This document shows positions 14,629-21,049 of a stretch of 21,049 nucleotides of DNA, piece after piece. This DNA comes from an uncultured Eubacteriales bacterium. GTDB lineage: Bacteria > Bacillota > Clostridia > Lachnospirales > Anaerotignaceae. Position 1 is the stretch's first letter. Each line of letters begins with the position of its first letter. Under the pieces are notes generated by a model. That model had not been told where the DNA came from and did no database searches. It saw nothing but the letters and a program-made list of their open reading frames with translations. The translations under genes and the position numbers were made by a program. Location of the stretch: positions 1-21,049 of the forward strand of contig CAKQPE010000026.1 in NCBI GenBank assembly GCA_934256695.1, written 5' to 3'.

Positions 14629-15888
14629 TCACCTGTTTTCATACCTTATCAAAGCTCCCAAATCCGAAAAGCTTTTTTCTATTGCCTCATACCCACGGCA
14701 TATATGCTGTGAACCGTTTACATAACTCATTCCGTTACAGCTCAGTGCCGCAACTATAAGTCCCGCTCCGGCTCTTAAATCAAATGCGTTTAATTCGGAA
14801 GGATAAAGATTTTTTACACCTTTTATAACGGCTTTTCTTCCTTCTGTTTCTATATTTGCACCCATTTTGTTAAGCTCCAGTGCATGACTGAAACGGTTTT
14901 CAAATACTGACTCAAATATAATACTTGTTCCTTGTGCCAATGTCAATACACTCATTAACTGCGGCTGCATATCTGTAGGAAATTGCGGATAAACACCTGT
15001 TTTTATATTCTGCGGAAGAATATTTCCCTTTTCCGCTTTAAAATATATTCCGCCGTTACAAAACTCAGCCTTACAGCCTATGCTTTCAAAAACATCGGTA
15101 ACAGCCTTCATATGGTTTCTTTCGGCATTTTTAAGAAATACTTCTCCTCCCGTAACGGCACAGGCAGCCATGAAAGTTCCCGCTTCTATTCTGTCGGGAA
15201 TTATTGTATATTCAGAATTTTTGAATTTATCCGTACCTGTAATTTCTATTGTTTTATCATTGCTTTTTACATCAACAGAAACACCTATTGTTTTTAAAAA
15301 CTCTCCCAAAGCTATTATCTCCGGCTCGACTGCCGCATTTTTGATTATCGTTTTTTCCGTAATAAAAGCTGCCGCAAGCATTATGTTTTCCGTAGCACCT
15401 ACACTTGGAAATTTCAAATTTATCTCTGCCTGATTTAATTTTTCTGCACTGCATACAAAGCAATAACCGTTATCGGTAACTACGGCACCCATTTTTTCAA
15501 AAGCATCTAAGTGTATATCCAAAGGGCGTTTGCCTATTCTGCATCCGCCCGGCTTTGACACAACGGCTTTTTTGAATTTACCCAGAAATACACCCATAAA
15601 CATTACCGACGAACGCATACTTTTTGTCATATCCTCATCAACTGTTATAAAATGTGCCTTTGAAGAATTTATAAAAACATCGGAGCCGTTCCATTTTACA
15701 CTGCAGCCGCATTTTTCTAAAATTTCACAGGTATTATATACATCAGTTATTTTCGGACAGTTGTGTATAATATTTTCTCCCGAATTTATAACACAGGCAC
15801 ACAAAACAGGCAGAGCCGCATTTTTGCTTCCGTGTATATCAACAGCACCAAAAAGCTGTTTTCCGCCGTAAATAATATATCTGCCCAC
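14629..15888 (-). CDS. murA: UDP-N-acetylglucosamine 1-carboxyvinyltransferase MurA (GTG start)
   Basis: Catalyses the first committed step of peptidoglycan synthesis: enolpyruvyl transfer from PEP to UDP-GlcNAc in the cytoplasm. With the GTG start at 15888 the protein is 419 aa, and GSKNAALPVL places Lys22 and Asn23 exactly at E. coli numbering. The PEP-binding Cys is at 116 in PGGCRIGKRPLD (Cys, not the Asp of fosfomycin-resistant types). FPTDMQPQ carries the general-base Asp, and LRAGAGLIVAAL the conserved Arg. A TTG at 15897 was also considered, but it sits directly against the ribosome site, while the GTG is nine bases from GGAG. Bacillota often have two murA genes. This one sits directly before ftsQ in a division cluster. 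Confidence 0.95.
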   Translation of the reverse strand: MGRYIIYGGKQLFGAVDIHGSKNAALPVLCACVINSGENIIHNCPKITDVYNTCEILEKCGCSVKWNGSDVFINSSKAHFITVDEDMTKSMRSSVMFMGVFLGKFKKAVVSKPGGCRIGKRPLDIHLDAFEKMGAVVTDNGYCFVCSAEKLNQAEINLKFPSVGATENIMLAAAFITEKTIIKNAAVEPEIIALGEFLKTIGVSVDVKSNDKTIEITGTDKFKNSEYTIIPDRIEAGTFMAACAVTGGEVFLKNAERNHMKAVTDVFESIGCKAEFCNGGIYFKAEKGNILPQNIKTGVYPQFPTDMQPQLMSVLTLAQGTSIIFESVFENRFSHALELNKMGANIETEGRKAVIKGVKNLYPSELNAFDLRAGAGLIVAALSCNGMSYVNGSQHICRGYEAIEKSFSDLGALIRYENR

Positions 15889-15920
15889 TTTTTTCAACTC
15901 CGAAGGAGAGGTTTAATACT

Positions 15921-15926
15921 ATTATA
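15921..15926 (-). promoter_or_regulatory. Possible -10 element before murA
   Basis: A perfect TATAAT preceded directly by TG lies 33 bases before the murA GTG, at the end of trmD. No matching -35 hexamer is present at 16-18 bp, so this is only a candidate for a murA-ftsQ start site. Confidence 0.25.
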
Positions 15927-15934
15927 CAGATTAA

Positions 15935-16684
15935 TCAAAATTTAGTGTCTGTACTATTTTCATTGATATAATTTTTCATAAACTTATAGTCTTTTTTGTT
16001 AAGCTCAAGCTTTGAATATATATCCGGTCTTTTTTCGTATGTCCTTATAAGGGACTGCTCGTGTCTCCATTTGTCCACATTTTGATGGTTTCCGCTTAAA
16101 AGCACATCGGGAACCTTTCTCCCCATAAACTCAGGCGGTCTTGTATACTGCGGATATTCCAAAAGTCCGTCGGAAAAGCTTTCGTCCATAAATGATTCTT
16201 CTTTTCCCAATACACCGGGTTTAAGCCGTGAAACCGAATCAATAACAGCCATTGCCGCTATTTCCCCGCCGGTAAGGACAAAGTCACCCATCGAAATTTC
16301 GTCCGTAACTATTTCTTTTATTACTCTTTCGTCTATTCCTTCATAATGACCGCAGATAATAATTATATTTTCTTCCTTGGAAAGCTCTTGTGCTGTTTTC
16401 TGGTCAAAAGGCTTTCCCTGTGGTGTCATGTATATAACCCTTGCCTTTTGTTTTTCAATATTAAGGCTTTTATATGCATCATACACAGGCTGTGGTTTCA
16501 TAACCATTCCCGCACCACCACCGTATGGGTAATCGTCCACATGGCGGTGCTTGTCATTTGAAAAATCACGTATATCCACAGCTTTTATGTTTATAAGTCC
16601 TTCTTTTCTTGCCCTGCCTATTATGCTGTGGCTCATACAGTCATCTATCATCTGGGTAAAAAGCGTAAGAACATAAAAATTCAT
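15935..16684 (-). CDS. trmD: tRNA (guanine-37-N1)-methyltransferase TrmD
   Basis: A SPOUT-fold enzyme that uses SAM to methylate G37 of tRNAs and prevents +1 frameshifting. The 249-aa product begins MNFYVLTLFTQMIDDCM. It has DDYPYGGGAGMVMKPQPVYDA (50-70), MTPQGKPFDQ, and the knot motifs IIICGHYEGIDERV (108-121) and ISMGDFVLTGGEIA (130-143). It ends with the C-terminal RPPEFMGRKVPDVLLSGNH domain that reads the anticodon region. The reading frame extends 23 codons upstream into rimM, but the family start is at 16684, so that extension was dropped. It follows the rimM stop by two bases. rplS, the usual next gene, is not present downstream. Confidence 0.97.
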   Translation of the reverse strand: MNFYVLTLFTQMIDDCMSHSIIGRARKEGLINIKAVDIRDFSNDKHRHVDDYPYGGGAGMVMKPQPVYDAYKSLNIEKQKARVIYMTPQGKPFDQKTAQELSKEENIIIICGHYEGIDERVIKEIVTDEISMGDFVLTGGEIAAMAVIDSVSRLKPGVLGKEESFMDESFSDGLLEYPQYTRPPEFMGRKVPDVLLSGNHQNVDKWRHEQSLIRTYEKRPDIYSKLELNKKDYKFMKNYINENSTDTKF

Positions 16685-16686
16685 AA

Positions 16687-17202
16687 TTACATCATTCCCT
16701 CTAAAAGCCTTACAACCATTTTTCTTTCTTTTATGTTTACGGATATTATACAATCCTTTATTGCCGGTATAAGAATATCGTTTTTAGGATTTTTGTCTCT
16801 CTTTACAACATAAACGTCATTTGCCGCCGTAAAATAAATATCGTCTACTTTTCCCAGTTTTTCTCCAGCCTCTGTAAAAACCTCTATATCATAAAGGTCT
16901 CTTGTGTAGTATTCGTCCTCATCAAGGGGAATTGCCTTTTCATCAGGTATAATAATACTTGCACCTCTGTATTTTTCGGCAACATTTATATCATCTATCT
17001 CCTTTACCGTAAGAAGAACCATATTTTTCTGGTAGGCAACCTTTGAAACCGTAAATTTTTCCTTTTTTCCGTTTAAGTCAAATATAACCTCATCTAAAAG
17101 ACTGAATCTTTTAACATCATCTGTTGTGGGAAAAACCTTAAATGTTCCTCTTATTCCGTGCATGGAAGTTACTTTGCCGATACAAAAATAACCCAAAATC
17201 AT
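16687..17202 (-). CDS. rimM: Ribosome maturation factor RimM
   Basis: An assembly factor for the 30S head that binds S19 and takes part in 16S processing. The 171-aa product has the RimM N-domain (YFCIGKVTSMHGIRGTFKV, then the beta-barrel region to about 90) and a C-terminal PRC-barrel (YYTRDLYDIEVFTEAGEKLG, NDVYVVKRD, ILIPAIKDCI). The start is uncertain: ATG at 17202 is only two bases from GGAGG, a TTG two codons later (17196) has ideal spacing, and an ATG at 17226 has no ribosome site. It overlaps no neighbour with the chosen start and lies between the CpXC gene and trmD. Confidence 0.94.
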   Translation of the reverse strand: MILGYFCIGKVTSMHGIRGTFKVFPTTDDVKRFSLLDEVIFDLNGKKEKFTVSKVAYQKNMVLLTVKEIDDINVAEKYRGASIIIPDEKAIPLDEDEYYTRDLYDIEVFTEAGEKLGKVDDIYFTAANDVYVVKRDKNPKNDILIPAIKDCIISVNIKERKMVVRLLEGMM

Positions 17203-17209
17203 TTCCTCC

Positions 17210-17890
17210 TTAATTTTTTGCTTCATTCTGCAATATTTCTGCAGCTCTGTTTAAGTCAACAATATATTCGTTTTTCATAGGCGGAATTTTATCTTTGTAA
17301 GCATCATAAACCTTTTCGTATATATCCTTACTTACTTCATAATAAACCGGTTCTGATGAATTTTCTGTCAAAACCTGAAGTATATATCTTCCTATATTGT
17401 CTGTCGAAAACATTATATTTCTTATTTTGCCTATTTTATTTTTTCCGTTTGTTATTCTTGATACATATACGCCTTTTATAATTTCTATTATTCTGTCATC
17501 AAGACCGTTTTCAAGTATATTAACCTTTTCTCTTAAAGCATCTGCACTTCTTACTATTCTGTATACATATTCACTTTCGGAAATTTGCAAAGTCTCGTCC
17601 TTTGTTAATTCACTTGGATTTTCCGTAAAGAGCTTATACATTTTCTCTGCGTCCTCATTCTTAACGGCACAGTAAACCATAAATTTATTTTCAGGCTGGT
17701 GGAAAAGAAAGCTGTAATTGATTGCCGTTTTACTGCCACATTCGGGACAATCAAAAACAAAGGCACTTCCGTTTCCTACCGCTTCTTTCATATCCTTGTC
17801 TGTAGATGTATTTATACTCTGCCATACTGTAAATTCCGCTTCATGTCCGCATTTAGGGCATTTAATTTTTTCTTTTTTTGTAAGAGACAT
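17210..17890 (-). CDS. CpXC-domain zinc-ribbon protein
   Basis: A 226-aa soluble protein. Its N-terminal 75 residues match the CpXC domain: CPKC at 11-14 and CPEC at 48-51 as a predicted four-Cys zinc site, with FTVWQSINTSTDKDMKEA between them and YSFLFHQPENKFMVYC after. The C-terminal 150 residues are mixed alpha/beta with a charged, helical tail (YEVSKDIYEKVYDAYKD) and match no family I recognise. The ATG at 17890 is eight bases after GGAGG. A TTG five codons upstream overlaps that site and was rejected. It stands between khpA and rimM, where most Bacillota have no gene, which suggests a link to ribosome assembly, but nothing in the sequence proves it. Confidence 0.85.
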   Translation of the reverse strand: MSLTKKEKIKCPKCGHEAEFTVWQSINTSTDKDMKEAVGNGSAFVFDCPECGSKTAINYSFLFHQPENKFMVYCAVKNEDAEKMYKLFTENPSELTKDETLQISESEYVYRIVRSADALREKVNILENGLDDRIIEIIKGVYVSRITNGKNKIGKIRNIMFSTDNIGRYILQVLTENSSEPVYYEVSKDIYEKVYDAYKDKIPPMKNEYIVDLNRAAEILQNEAKN

Positions 17891-17930
17891 AAAAAGTACC
17901 TCCAAAAATTATTTAATATCAAAATTCAGA

Positions 17931-17971
17931 ATTATATCTTTTATTATAACAAAAAAGCCTCGATTAATAAA
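17931..17971 (-). promoter_or_regulatory. Possible promoter of CpXC-rimM-trmD
   Basis: Two perfect TATAAT hexamers (minus strand, 17943-17948 and 17931-17936) lie between the khpA terminator and the CpXC gene. The best -35 for the first, TTTATT at 17 bp, is weak. Confidence 0.3.
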
Positions 17972-17987
17972 TAACCGAGACTTTTGT
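17951..17987 (-). terminator. Intrinsic terminator after khpA
   Basis: On the minus strand AAGTCTCG pairs with CGAGGCTT (8 bp, one G-U, 13-base AT loop) and is followed by a T run. It lies about 25 bp past the khpA stop and splits ffh-rpsP-khpA from CpXC-rimM-trmD. Confidence 0.8.
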
Positions 17988-18008
17988 TTTAAACAGTTTA
18001 ATTATACA

Positions 18009-18239
18009 TTACTGCACAATCTCAACAACTATATGCTTATCCTCATGGACAGCAGCTGCTTTAACAACTGTTCTGATGGCTTTTGCAATTCTTCCCTGCT
18101 TGCCAATTACTTTTCCCATGTCATCAGGAGCTACCTTCAGTTCGAGAACAAGTGACCTTTCACCCTGAACCTCTTTAACAGTTACGGCATCGGGATTATC
18201 AACAAGGTTTCTTGCAATAACTTCCAATAATTCTTTCAT
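18009..18239 (-). CDS. khpA: KH-domain RNA-binding protein KhpA
   Basis: A 76-aa single KH domain protein of the YlqC/KhpA family. The RNA-binding loop GKQG is at 46-49 inside DDMGKVIGKQGRIAKAIRTV. In Gram-positives KhpA partners with KhpB (Jag) and affects RNA levels, cell length and wall growth. The ATG at 18239 follows GGGAGG. It is 25 bp after rpsP and is ended by an intrinsic terminator, so it is the last gene of the ylxM-ffh-rpsP-khpA unit. The length and position are exactly those of the family. Confidence 0.96.
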   Translation of the reverse strand: MKELLEVIARNLVDNPDAVTVKEVQGERSLVLELKVAPDDMGKVIGKQGRIAKAIRTVVKAAAVHEDKHIVVEIVQ

Positions 18240-18264
18240 AAAGTTCCTCCCGAAGAAGAAAAAA

Positions 18265-18513
18265 TCAGTCCTTGATAGCGCCGGCTTTCTTTAATAAAGC
18301 CTTAACAGTATCAGATGGCTGAGCACCGTTTGCAATCCATTTAGCAGCAGCCTCTGCATCTACCTTTAAATCTGCTGGCTCTACTGTTGGGTTGTAGTAT
18401 CCGATCTCATCGATTGACTTACCGTTTCTTGCTGTTCTTGAATCAGCAACTACGATTCTATAGAAAGGAGCTTTCTTAGCACCTAATCTTTTTAATCTGA
18501 TTCTTACTGACAT
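18265..18513 (-). CDS. rpsP: 30S ribosomal protein S16
   Basis: An 82-aa S16 protein of the 30S body, starting MSVRIRLKRLGAKKAPFYRI and continuing VVADSRTARNGKSIDEIGYYNP, the full conserved block. A GTG three codons upstream lies within the spacer. The ATG at 18513 is eight bases after a perfect AGGAGG, so it was chosen. It lies 35 bp after ffh and 25 bp before khpA in the usual Bacillota order. Confidence 0.98.
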   Translation of the reverse strand: MSVRIRLKRLGAKKAPFYRIVVADSRTARNGKSIDEIGYYNPTVEPADLKVDAEAAAKWIANGAQPSDTVKALLKKAGAIKD

Positions 18514-18548
18514 TGAACTCACCTCCTGAAAAATTTTAAATAACTTTT

Positions 18549-19892
18549 TTATCTAAAAGGGAATTTAAATCTTCCCTTTTTGCCTTTTGTTAAAGATGAC
18601 ATCTGTTTAACCATCTTTTTCATTTCTTCAAACTGTTTAAGCAGTCTGTTTACCTCTGCAATACTTCTTCCGCTTCCGTTTGCTATACGCTTTTTTCTCG
18701 GGCCGTTAAGTATTGAAGGATTGTTTCTTTCTTCCTTTGTCATGGACTGTATAATAGCCTCAACATGACTCATTTCCTTTTCGGCATCTACTTTGTCCAG
18801 TGCATCAAGATTAAGCTGTCCTCCCATTCCAGGAATCATGCCTATAAGGTCTTTGATAGGGCCCATTTTCTTGATATTCTGCATCTGTGAAAGGAAATCC
18901 TCAAGAGTAAAATCATTTTCTCTGAGCTTTCTTTCCATATCTGCCGCTTCCTTGGCATCTATGTTCTGCTGTGCTTTTTCTATAAGTGAAAGCACATCGC
19001 CCATGCCAAGTATTCGTGATGCCATACGGTCGGGATAAAACGGCTCAAGATCCTCAAGCTTTTCACCCATACCGATATATTTTATAGGCTTGTTTGTAAC
19101 ACTTCTTACCGAAAGTGCCGCACCGCCTCTTGCATCACCGTCAAGCTTTGTAAGTATAATACCGTCTACACCAAGCTGACCGTCAAAGCCTTCGGCAACC
19201 GTAACTGCGTCCTGACCTGTCATAGCATCTACAACAAGAAGAATTTCCTGCGGTTTAACCGTATCTTTAATGTCTTTAAGCTCGTCCATCAGTTCTTCGT
19301 TTATATGAAGACGTCCGGCGGTATCTATAAGTATTACATCGTTTTTGTTCTCTCTTGCATATTCAATAGCTTTCTGAGAAATTTCAACGGGGCTTACTTT
19401 GTCGCCCATTTCAAAAACGGGAATATCATATGTTTTTCCTACTACCTGCAACTGTTTGATAGCTGCCGGTCTGTAAACGTCGCAGGCAACAAGCAAAGGT
19501 CTTTTGCCCTGTTTTCTTAAAAGTCCCGCAAGCTTACCGCTTGTGGTTGTTTTACCTGCACCCTGCAAACCTACCATCATATATATTGTAGGCGGATGGT
19601 TTGCAAAAGTAAGTTTGCTCTGGGTTGAACCCATAAGCTCTATAAGTTCTTCATTAACTATTTTTATAACCTGCTGTCCCGGAGTAAGGCTTTCAAGCAC
19701 ATCACTGCCTATGGCTCTTTCGGTCACTTTGTTAATAAACTGTTTTACTATCTTAAAGTTTACATCAGCTTCAAGGAGAGCAATTTTAACTTCTCTCATG
19801 GCAGCCTTTACGTCTGCCTCTGTCAGTTTACCCTTTCCTCTGAGCTGTTTGAAAACTTCCTGAAGTTTGTTGGAAAGATTTTCAAATGCCAT
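18549..19892 (-). CDS. ffh: Signal recognition particle GTPase Ffh (SRP54)
   Basis: A 447-aa cytosolic GTPase that binds signal peptides and SRP RNA and docks with FtsY at the membrane. N domain (1-90, ALLEADVNFKIVKQFI), G1 GLQGAGKTTTSGKL at 108-121, then DVYRPAAIKQL, DTAGRLH, and TKLDGDARGGAALS (G4/G5 region). The methionine-rich M domain follows from about 300 (FLSQMQNIKKMGPIKDLIGMIPGMG, and SGRSIAEVNRLLKQFEEMKKM for RNA binding). The ATG follows AGGAGG, 12 bases after the ylxM stop. The partner gene ftsY is at the right edge. Confidence 0.98.
   Translation of the reverse strand: MAFENLSNKLQEVFKQLRGKGKLTEADVKAAMREVKIALLEADVNFKIVKQFINKVTERAIGSDVLESLTPGQQVIKIVNEELIELMGSTQSKLTFANHPPTIYMMVGLQGAGKTTTSGKLAGLLRKQGKRPLLVACDVYRPAAIKQLQVVGKTYDIPVFEMGDKVSPVEISQKAIEYARENKNDVILIDTAGRLHINEELMDELKDIKDTVKPQEILLVVDAMTGQDAVTVAEGFDGQLGVDGIILTKLDGDARGGAALSVRSVTNKPIKYIGMGEKLEDLEPFYPDRMASRILGMGDVLSLIEKAQQNIDAKEAADMERKLRENDFTLEDFLSQMQNIKKMGPIKDLIGMIPGMGGQLNLDALDKVDAEKEMSHVEAIIQSMTKEERNNPSILNGPRKKRIANGSGRSIAEVNRLLKQFEEMKKMVKQMSSLTKGKKGRFKFPFR
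18555..18580 (-). other. Hairpin spanning the last codons of ffh
   Basis: AAAAGGGAA (minus strand, 18572-18580) pairs with TTCCCTTTT (18555-18563) over an 8-base loop, ending three bases before the ffh stop triplet. It lacks a separate T run, so it may be a processing or partial attenuation site between ffh and rpsP rather than a terminator, or chance. Confidence 0.35.
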
Positions 19893-19904
19893 TCAGGAAA
19901 CCTC

Positions 19905-20258
19905 CTAATCCAAAATTTCATCGGCAATGGATTTAATCTCCTCGATTTTTTCTACTGCCTTGCCGCTAATATCACAGCCTGTTTCTATCTCCTGAGCAAG
20001 ACTTTTAATACGTCTTACAGCCTGTTTCTGAATACCGAATTTTTCCACCAGTTTAAGTTTTTCTTCATAGCCCAAAAGAAGATTTTCCGTTCTTTTAAGC
20101 AAATCCCTAACTGCCTGACGGCTTATTCCAAACTCCTCGGCTATCTCCGTAAGGGAGCAGTCATTGAGATGATAGTATTCAAACACTGTTTTCTGCCTTT
20201 GTGTAAGCAGTTCGCCATAAAAATCATACAAAAGTGTGGCCTTTAAAATATCGTCCAT
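19905..20258 (-). CDS. ylxM: YlxM-family helix-turn-helix SRP-associated protein
   Basis: A 117-aa protein of the UPF0122/YlxM family, which has a sigma-region-4-like helix-turn-helix and is reported to interact with Ffh/SRP in streptococci. Seen here: LLYDFYGELLTQRQKTVFEYY (9-29), then the HTH CSLTEIAEEFGISRQAVRDLLKR (34-56), and a charged helical C-terminus. The ATG at 20258 has AGAGG seven bases upstream. It heads the ylxM-ffh-rpsP-khpA unit behind a strong promoter with paired palindromes. Given its DNA-binding fold, autoregulation at those sites is a reasonable guess, not shown. Confidence 0.94.
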   Translation of the reverse strand: MDDILKATLLYDFYGELLTQRQKTVFEYYHLNDCSLTEIAEEFGISRQAVRDLLKRTENLLLGYEEKLKLVEKFGIQKQAVRRIKSLAQEIETGCDISGKAVEKIEEIKSIADEILD

Positions 20259-20279
20259 ATTCTGACCTCTTATTTAAAG

Positions 20280-20300
20280 TGTAAAGTATTTTTGCTTTAC
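20280..20300. promoter_or_regulatory. Palindromic operator candidate, downstream site
   Basis: A 21-bp site whose core is GTAAAG-N8-CTTTAC, located just after the predicted transcription start of ylxM. It differs at only two positions from the site at 20332-20352. Confidence 0.5.
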
Positions 20301-20308
20301 GAGGTATT

Positions 20309-20337
20309 ATAATACAATATTTGAAAGGCATTGTCAA
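20309..20337 (-). promoter_or_regulatory. Sigma-A-type promoter of ylxM-ffh
   Basis: On the minus strand, a perfect TTGACA (20332-20337) is 17 bp from TATTAT (20309-20314), which runs on into AAT. It is the best promoter in the window. The predicted start is near 20301, about 43 bases before the ylxM ATG. Confidence 0.8.
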
Positions 20338-20352
20338 GTATTTTTACTTTAC
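20332..20352. promoter_or_regulatory. Palindromic operator candidate, upstream site
   Basis: The second 21-bp site, near-palindrome of the form GTAAAGTA-tttt-TACTTTAC with one mismatch. The mismatch is where the site overlaps the TTGACA of the promoter. Its start is 52 bp from the start of the other site, close to five helical turns. Confidence 0.5.
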
Positions 20353-20363
20353 AAATTAAAAAA

Positions 20364-20658
20364 CTTAAAACCGTTGGCTTTGCCCACACCCACAAGCCTT
20401 TAAAAAGGCTTGACCTAAACTTTAATAAGATACAATGACTACAGTCATTGTATCTAAAGTTTTGATATAACTTTTAAGAAACCATAAATATATACGTGGT
20501 GACAAAGGGGATTTTACTTAGCAAAGTTTTGGAAAAATTAAATTTTATAACATAACTTATAATTTTGTCCCGAAAAACGCAATGTAATTGCGTTTTGATA
20601 AAAGTTTCGCTTGAGCCTTTTCAAAGGCTCATAGGGTATTGGGGCAACGCCCCAAGGT
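20364..20658. repeat. Modular hairpin repeat, copy 3
   Basis: Third and longest unit. Shared modules: imperfect GTTGGC-ttt-GCCCAC (20373-20387), AAGCCTT/AAGGCTT (about 20394-20411), the AAAACGCAAT-type stem (20574-20596), the 9-bp stem with TC loop (TGAGCCTTT/AAAGGCTCA, 20612-20631) and TTGGGGC-aac-GCCCCAA (20639-20655). It also has a perfect 13-bp stem (arms 20428-20440 and 20443-20455) and about 110 bp (20465-20570) not matched in the other copies. It ends eight bases before the ftsY stop codon and abuts the ylxM operator region. Confidence 0.85.
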
Positions 20659-20665
20659 CTTAGTC

Positions 20666-21049
20666 TTAGCCTTCGTTGTCAAAGAGAGCCTCTGCAAAAC
20701 TCTTTGCGTCAAACTTCTGTAAATCGTCTATGCCTTCGCCCACACCGATGTATCTTACAGGTATTTTAAGCTCGGACTTGATTGCAACAACTATACCGCC
20801 CTTTGCCGTACCATCAAGCTTGGTAAGTATAATGCCCGTTATGTCGGCAGCCTCTTTAAAGAGCTTTGCCTGCTGAAGTGCATTCTGTCCCGTTGTTGCG
20901 TCCAGAACAAGAAATACCTCCTTGTGTGCCTGCGGATACTCTCTTTCTATTACCTTGGATATTTTTTTAAGCTCCTCCATAAGGTTTTTCTTGTTATGCA
21001 GTCTGCCGGCTGTATCACATATAAGAATATCCGTCTTTCTGTTCTTTGC
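20666..21049 (-). CDS. ftsY: Signal recognition particle receptor FtsY (5' end cut by window edge)
   Basis: The C-terminal 127 residues of the SRP receptor GTPase, which pairs with Ffh at the membrane. Visible motifs: DILICDTAGRLHNKKNLMEEL (G3 region), VFLVLDATTGQNALQQAKLF, ILTKLDGTAKGG (G4) and the closing IPVRYIGVGEGIDDLQKFDAKSFAEALF (G5 and C-terminal helix), which separates FtsY from Ffh. The A and N domains lie beyond the window. The stop is followed after eight bases by repeat copy 3, with ylxM and ffh next. Confidence 0.97.
   Translation of the reverse strand, partial: AKNRKTDILICDTAGRLHNKKNLMEELKKISKVIEREYPQAHKEVFLVLDATTGQNALQQAKLFKEAADITGIILTKLDGTAKGGIVVAIKSELKIPVRYIGVGEGIDDLQKFDAKSFAEALFDNEG

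Noticed and set aside
16685..16753. Longer N-terminus for TrmD
   Set aside because: The extra 23 codons lie inside rimM, are rich in Lys and Arg without family likeness, and the TrmD family starts at the internal MNFYVLTLF.
18555..18580. Intrinsic terminator between ffh and rpsP
   Set aside because: The T run is part of the stem and the hairpin lies in the ffh coding end, so true termination there is unlikely; kept only as a hairpin.
20465..20570. Possible SRP RNA (ffs) gene near ffh and ftsY, in the unmatched part of repeat copy 3
   Set aside because: No conserved helix 8 or GGAA/GNAR tetraloop core could be seen; the stretch is AT-rich and unstructured.
2964..20658. The three repeats as insertion sequences, MITEs or a CRISPR array
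   Set aside because: No transposase, no convincing target-site duplications and no regular spacers. The only terminal inverted similarity is short and imperfect. A non-autonomous mobile origin is still possible.

Overview
The window is one 21-kb stretch of an AT-rich Bacillota (Clostridia) chromosome, most like Lachnospirales by gene content and order (inference; no marker phylogeny was possible). All supported genes lie on the minus strand, so transcription runs from high to low coordinates. No rRNA, tRNA, CRISPR array, transposase or phage gene was seen. The gene content is mainly housekeeping. The less ordinary signals are between the genes.

In transcription order: (1) 21049-16000 is a secretion/translation block: ftsY (5' end cut), a hairpin-rich repeat, ylxM, ffh, rpsP, khpA, a CpXC zinc-ribbon protein, rimM and trmD. 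This is the classical SRP/S16/tRNA-methylase neighbourhood, but a CpXC gene sits between khpA and rimM, and rplS is absent after trmD. (2) 15900-11580 is a wall/division block: murA, ftsQ (divIB), a DUF881 membrane protein and ftsZ, ending at a strong intrinsic terminator. (3) 11500-3170 is a wall-polysaccharide operon: a predicted promoter, a second hairpin repeat as leader, murJ, an O-antigen-ligase-type protein, a GT4 glycosyltransferase, two DUF4330 membrane proteins, a GT4-CsaB fusion and a TagA/WecG glycosyltransferase. The CsaB and TagA pair suggests a pyruvylated secondary wall polymer of the type that anchors SLH proteins. (4) 3170-1 holds the third hairpin repeat, an intrinsic terminator, a YitT-family membrane protein, a PucR/CdaR-like regulator and ftsE (3' end cut).

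The clearest non-genic signal is a three-copy family of modular stem-loop repeats (2964-3170, 11252-11466, 20364-20658). All are in the same orientation. Their stems differ in sequence but keep their length and loop, as expected if structure is selected. One copy forms the apparent leader of the murJ operon and two lie directly after stop codons. The second clear signal is a pair of near-identical palindromic sites 52 bp apart that bracket a strong sigma-A-type promoter in front of ylxM-ffh.

Start codons were revised by Shine-Dalgarno position. Several genes use GTG or TTG (ftsZ, murA, one DUF4330 gene, the DUF881 gene and the O-antigen-ligase gene).
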